Shown here piece by piece: positions 13,344 through 16,154 of a DNA stretch of 16,154 nucleotides. The DNA is from CAJWPI01 sp964571215. GTDB taxonomy: Bacteria > Pseudomonadota > Gammaproteobacteria > Magnimaribacterales > Magnimaribacteraceae. Under the pieces are notes generated by a model, which was not told the origin of the DNA, ran no database searches, and saw only the letters and a program-made list of their open reading frames with translations. Where the stretch lies: contig CAZMZZ010000035.1 of the NCBI GenBank assembly GCA_964571215.1, forward strand, positions 1 through 16,154. Direction: 5' to 3'. The position numbers were made by a program, and so were the translations under genes. How positions within the stretch are numbered: position 1 is the stretch's first letter; each line of letters starts with the position of its first letter.

Positions 13344-14734
13344 TGGACTATAAGAGTACTAGGGACTCTTCTTTAAATAAACCTTTTAGTGAAGTTTTAT
13401 TGGGGGGTCTAGCACCTGATGGGGGTCTATACATACCACATGAATTAAAGATTTTCAGTATAGAGGAGATTAAGAGTTTTAGTTCTCTCAGTTATAGTGA
13501 ACTTACTTCAGAAATTTTATATGAATTTGTGAAGGATGAGCTTAGTAAAGAAGAATTTAATACAATTATTTCAAACTCTTATCAAGTCTTTAAAGATAAA
13601 GAAGTTGTTAATCTAATACAGCTAGAAGAAAAGAGATGGATACTAGAGCTTTTCCATGGACCTACTTTAGCTTTTAAGGATATAGCTATGCAGCTTCTTG
13701 GAGGTCTTTTAGCTTATTTTGCTCAAAGACATAAGAAAAAGATAGCAGTTTTAGGGGCAACTTCTGGAGATACTGGATCTGCAGCTATTTCTGCTTGCTC
13801 TAGGCAAGAAGGCATAGATACTTTTATTCTTTATCCTCATCAAAGGATTACAGACATACAAAGAAAGCAAATGACCACCTCACAGTCAAGTAATGTTCAT
13901 GCTCTAGCTATAGAGACTGATTTTGATGGATGCCAAGCTATGGTAAAAGAACTTTTTTTAGACTCTTATATTTTATCTAATCCTACGAGATTTATAGCTG
14001 CTAATTCAATTAATTGGGCTAGATGCATGACTCAATCAGTATATTATTTTTGGACATATTTAAAACTCCAAGACCAATTACAAGAAATAGTCTTTTCTGT
14101 TCCTTCTGGGAATTTTGGCCACTCTTATTCTGGGTGGCTTGCAAAAGAAATGGGGTTACCTATAAAGAAAATACTAGTTGCAACAAATAATAACCAAGTT
14201 CTACATAAACTTTTTTCGACTAATTCATACCAGAAAGGAGAAGTTACTCCAACAATAGCTCCCAGCATGGATATTTCAGTAGCCAGCAATTTTGAAAGAC
14301 TTCTCTACAATCTCTTAAATAACGATTCTACGAAGCTCTTAGAATCAATATCTCAATTTCCTGAAAAAGAAATCTCTATCCCTGAAGAAGCATGGGAATC
14401 AATAAAGGATTTTTTTATAAGTTGTTCTAGTTCTGATAAAGAGATTCTTAATGAGATTAATCAAACCTACAATGATTATAATTATGTTCTAGACCCCCAC
14501 ACTGCAACGGGTATGAAGGCAGTAAGGGAATTAGGTCATCACGAAGAAAATATAGTGACCATGGCTACCGCTCATCCAGCTAAGTTTGTTGAAGCTATAA
14601 AAAGTGTTCTTACAGAGGATGCAGTAGAGAAACCCAATCAACTCTCTTCTATTCAAGATTTAAATGAGGAGTTTGTAGTGCTTCCAGATAAAATAGATAA
14701 AGTGAGAGAATATATTCTTTCAAATGTTGGATAA
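13343..14734 (+). CDS. thrC: Threonine synthase
   Basis: The 463-residue PLP enzyme converts O-phosphohomoserine to threonine. The N-terminal segment GGLAPDGGLYIP (21-32) is typical. The Schiff-base Lys112 lies in ELFHGPTLAFKDIAMQLLGG (102-121), and the phosphate-binding GATSGDTG is at 138-145. PSGNFGHSYSGWLAKEMGLP and DPHTATGMKA are further family motifs. The length fits the longer threonine synthase class of Pseudomonas and yeast rather than the 428-residue E. coli form. Translation is coupled to hom by a one-base TAATG overlap. Homoserine kinase, the step between the two enzymes, is not in this window and must be encoded elsewhere. The next gene begins 3 bp downstream. Confidence 0.96.
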   Translation: MDYKSTRDSSLNKPFSEVLLGGLAPDGGLYIPHELKIFSIEEIKSFSSLSYSELTSEILYEFVKDELSKEEFNTIISNSYQVFKDKEVVNLIQLEEKRWILELFHGPTLAFKDIAMQLLGGLLAYFAQRHKKKIAVLGATSGDTGSAAISACSRQEGIDTFILYPHQRITDIQRKQMTTSQSSNVHALAIETDFDGCQAMVKELFLDSYILSNPTRFIAANSINWARCMTQSVYYFWTYLKLQDQLQEIVFSVPSGNFGHSYSGWLAKEMGLPIKKILVATNNNQVLHKLFSTNSYQKGEVTPTIAPSMDISVASNFERLLYNLLNNDSTKLLESISQFPEKEISIPEEAWESIKDFFISCSSSDKEILNEINQTYNDYNYVLDPHTATGMKAVRELGHHEENIVTMATAHPAKFVEAIKSVLTEDAVEKPNQLSSIQDLNEEFVVLPDKIDKVREYILSNVG

Positions 14735-14737
14735 AAG

Positions 14738-15836
14738 ATGATTGAAGTAACTTCAATAAGTGAGGAAATCAAGGAACAAGCTAAGAAAGTTAAAGAGCTT
14801 AGGGGGTTTCTTTGACTTTGAAAAGAAAAAAACCCGATTAGTGGATTTAATAGAAAATCTGAACGATCCAAAGGTTTGGCAAGATCCTAAGCATGCACAG
14901 AAATTAAACAAAGAAAAAGTTCATCTTGAAAGAGAGGTTTCTTTATTTACAGAAATAGAAAGATCTATCCAAGATGTATCTGAATTATTCCAGCTTTCTG
15001 TAGAGGAAGACGACCAAGATTCTATAACTTCTATTTACGAAGAACTTAAAGATATTTCTAAGAAATTAAGTTTAATGGAATTTCAAAGAATGTTTTCTCA
15101 TCCCATGGATCCTAATAATGCCTTTCTAGATATACAGTCAGGGTCAGGAGGAACAGAAGCACAAGATTGGGCTGAAATGATTATGAGAATGTACCTTAAG
15201 TGGGGAGAGTCTAAAGGCTTCAAAACAGAATTGATAGAAGTTTCTCCAGGTGAAGTTGCGGGTATTAAAAGTTCTGCAATAAGATTTGAGGGAGAGTATG
15301 CTTATGGATGGCTTAGAACAGAAACTGGAGTTCATAGACTCGTAAGAAAATCTCCTTTTGACTCAGGTAGTAGAAGACATACTTCATTTGCAGCGGTCTT
15401 TGTGTCTCCAGAGATAGATGAAACTATAGAGATTGATATTAATCCCTCTGACCTAAGAATAGATACTTACAGAGCAAGCGGGGCAGGAGGACAGCATGTA
15501 AATAAGACTGATTCAGCTATAAGGATCACTCATGAGCCCTCTGGGGTAGTGGTTCAATGCCAGTCTCAAAGATCTCAACATAAAAATAGAGACAAAGCTA
15601 TGCAGCAACTAAGAGCAAAATTGTATGAAATAGAAATACAGAAACTAGATCAGGAAAGACAGTCCTTAGAAGATTCTAAAGCTGATATAGGTTGGGGAAG
15701 TCAGATAAGGTCTTATGTGTTAGATTCAGCTAGAATAAAGGATTTAAGAACAGGTTATGAAACTTCAAATTGTAACGGTGTCTTAGATGGCGATCTAGAT
15801 AGTTTCATAGAAGCAAGCTTAAAAGCAAATATTTAA
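14738..15836 (+). CDS. prfB: Peptide chain release factor 2, made by +1 programmed frameshift
   Basis: The coding sequence is join(14738-14812, 14814-15836), giving 365 residues, the same as E. coli RF2. The first 25 codons start at ATG 14738 and stop at an in-frame UGA (14813-14815); a +1 shift at CUU lets translation continue as DFEKKK and onward. RF2 ends translation at UGA and UAA. The stop-recognition tripeptide SPF is at 205-207 and the peptidyl-hydrolysis motif GGQ at 250-252, identical in position to E. coli. Residue 246 is Ala, the common form, not the Thr found in E. coli K-12. An alternative GTG start at 14760 in the shifted frame gives a non-homologous N-terminus and is not credible. 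lysS follows after 7 bp, a conserved pair; recJ, which precedes prfB in E. coli, is absent here. Confidence 0.97.
14801..14816 (+). promoter_or_regulatory. RF2 programmed frameshift site
   Basis: The site reads AGG GGG TTT CTT TGA C. A Shine-Dalgarno-like AGGGGG lies three bases before the slippery CUU codon 25, followed by UGA at codon 26 and C as the next base, the weak termination context. E. coli prfB has the same element at the same codon with TAT in place of TTT. Low RF2 slows termination at UGA and favours the +1 shift, so RF2 controls its own synthesis. The mechanism is established for E. coli; here it is read from the conserved sequence. Confidence 0.97.
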
Positions 15837-15843
15837 GAAAGTA

Positions 15844-16154
15844 ATGTCAGAAGAAAAATCACAAAATGAACTTTTAGCACTAAGAAGGGCTAAACTAAAA
15901 GAGCTTAAATCAAAAGGAATTGCATTCCCAAACAAATACAGAAGGGATTCTTTATCCCAAGAGCTTCATGATTCTTACGATTCTTTAAAACCTGTATTAC
16001 TAGATAAAAAGAATGTGACAGTTTCTATTGCAGGCAGGATTATGCTCCAAAGAATAATGGGAAAAGCAAGTTTTATTACAATACAAGATGGTAAAGGAAA
16101 GATACAGGCCTATATTAAATCAGATAATATTGGGAAAGATGCTTATAAGGAATT
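15844..16154 (+). CDS. lysS: Lysyl-tRNA synthetase (class II), N-terminal fragment
   Basis: The first 103 residues are present and the frame runs off the window. The N-terminal helix with LRRAKLKELKSKGIAFPN is followed by the OB-fold anticodon-binding start, AGRIMLQRIMGKASFITIQD and a KIQAYI strand, all strongly like E. coli LysRS. The catalytic class II domain lies beyond the edge. The enzyme charges tRNA-Lys in the cytoplasm. The ATG is 7 bp after prfB with only a weak AAGAAAG upstream. The prfB-lysS pairing is conserved in gammaproteobacteria. Confidence 0.95.
   Translation, partial: MSEEKSQNELLALRRAKLKELKSKGIAFPNKYRRDSLSQELHDSYDSLKPVLLDKKNVTVSIAGRIMLQRIMGKASFITIQDGKGKIQAYIKSDNIGKDAYKE

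Noticed and set aside
14760..14813. GTG start at 14760 for prfB, or prfB as a frameshifted pseudogene.
   Set aside because: The upstream frame encodes a normal RF2 N-terminus from ATG 14738 and joins the rest through the canonical programmed +1 site, giving the exact E. coli length and motif positions.
1..16154. A hidden defence, secondary-metabolite or other novel multi-gene system.
   Set aside because: Apart from the orphan PuuD-like protein, every full-length gene has a clear housekeeping or common transport assignment, and no gap exceeds 190 bp, so there is no room for an unrecognised operon or large RNA.

Overview
The window is an AT-rich stretch of a gammaproteobacterial chromosome made almost entirely of housekeeping genes. 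By eye, G+C is roughly a third; I did not count it. Two things point to Gammaproteobacteria. The protein sequences are close to Escherichia/Pseudomonas versions (GroEL, XerD, AlaC, RF2). The order rpsP-rimM-trmD-rplS-xerD-dsbC-(alaC)-hom-thrC-prfB-lysS merges blocks known from Pseudomonas and E. coli. Low G+C, very short intergenic gaps and an orphan PuuD-like membrane protein suggest a streamlined, probably marine lineage. That last step is inference.

Layout. Bases 1-1806 hold the end of groES, all of groEL and a clear intrinsic terminator. Bases 1817-2543 are a single-gene unit with its own candidate promoter and terminator. It encodes a small membrane protein related to the membrane part of PuuD urate hydroxylase. 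Bases 2581-4350 encode an SLC13-type anion permease with two TrkA-C-like domains. On the minus strand, bases 4356-6753 encode a CNNM/CorB-type protein followed by an overlapping MscS-family channel; the channel gene converges on the permease gene with only 5 bp between stop codons. The 190-bp gap at 6754-6943 is the largest non-coding stretch and holds divergent promoters for corB (minus) and rpsP (plus).

From 6879 to the right edge there is one run of eleven plus-strand genes with gaps of -1 to 44 bp and no visible terminator: ribosomal protein S16, RimM, TrmD, L19, XerD, a DsbC-like isomerase, AlaC, homoserine dehydrogenase, threonine synthase, release factor 2 and the start of lysyl-tRNA synthetase. 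The run joins ribosome and tRNA maturation, translation termination, chromosome dimer resolution, periplasmic disulfide repair and alanine/threonine synthesis. The rpsP and rplS genes each carry a similar TAGAAT -10 element followed by a G/C-rich discriminator.

The points that most deserve a second look are the long S16 tail built on a perfect 57-bp tandem repeat, the intact +1 programmed frameshift in prfB, a perfect hairpin at the start of rimM, a DsbC with a lipoprotein signal, and the stand-alone PuuD-like protein. I saw no mobile element, CRISPR array, RNA gene, defence system or evidently new multi-gene system.
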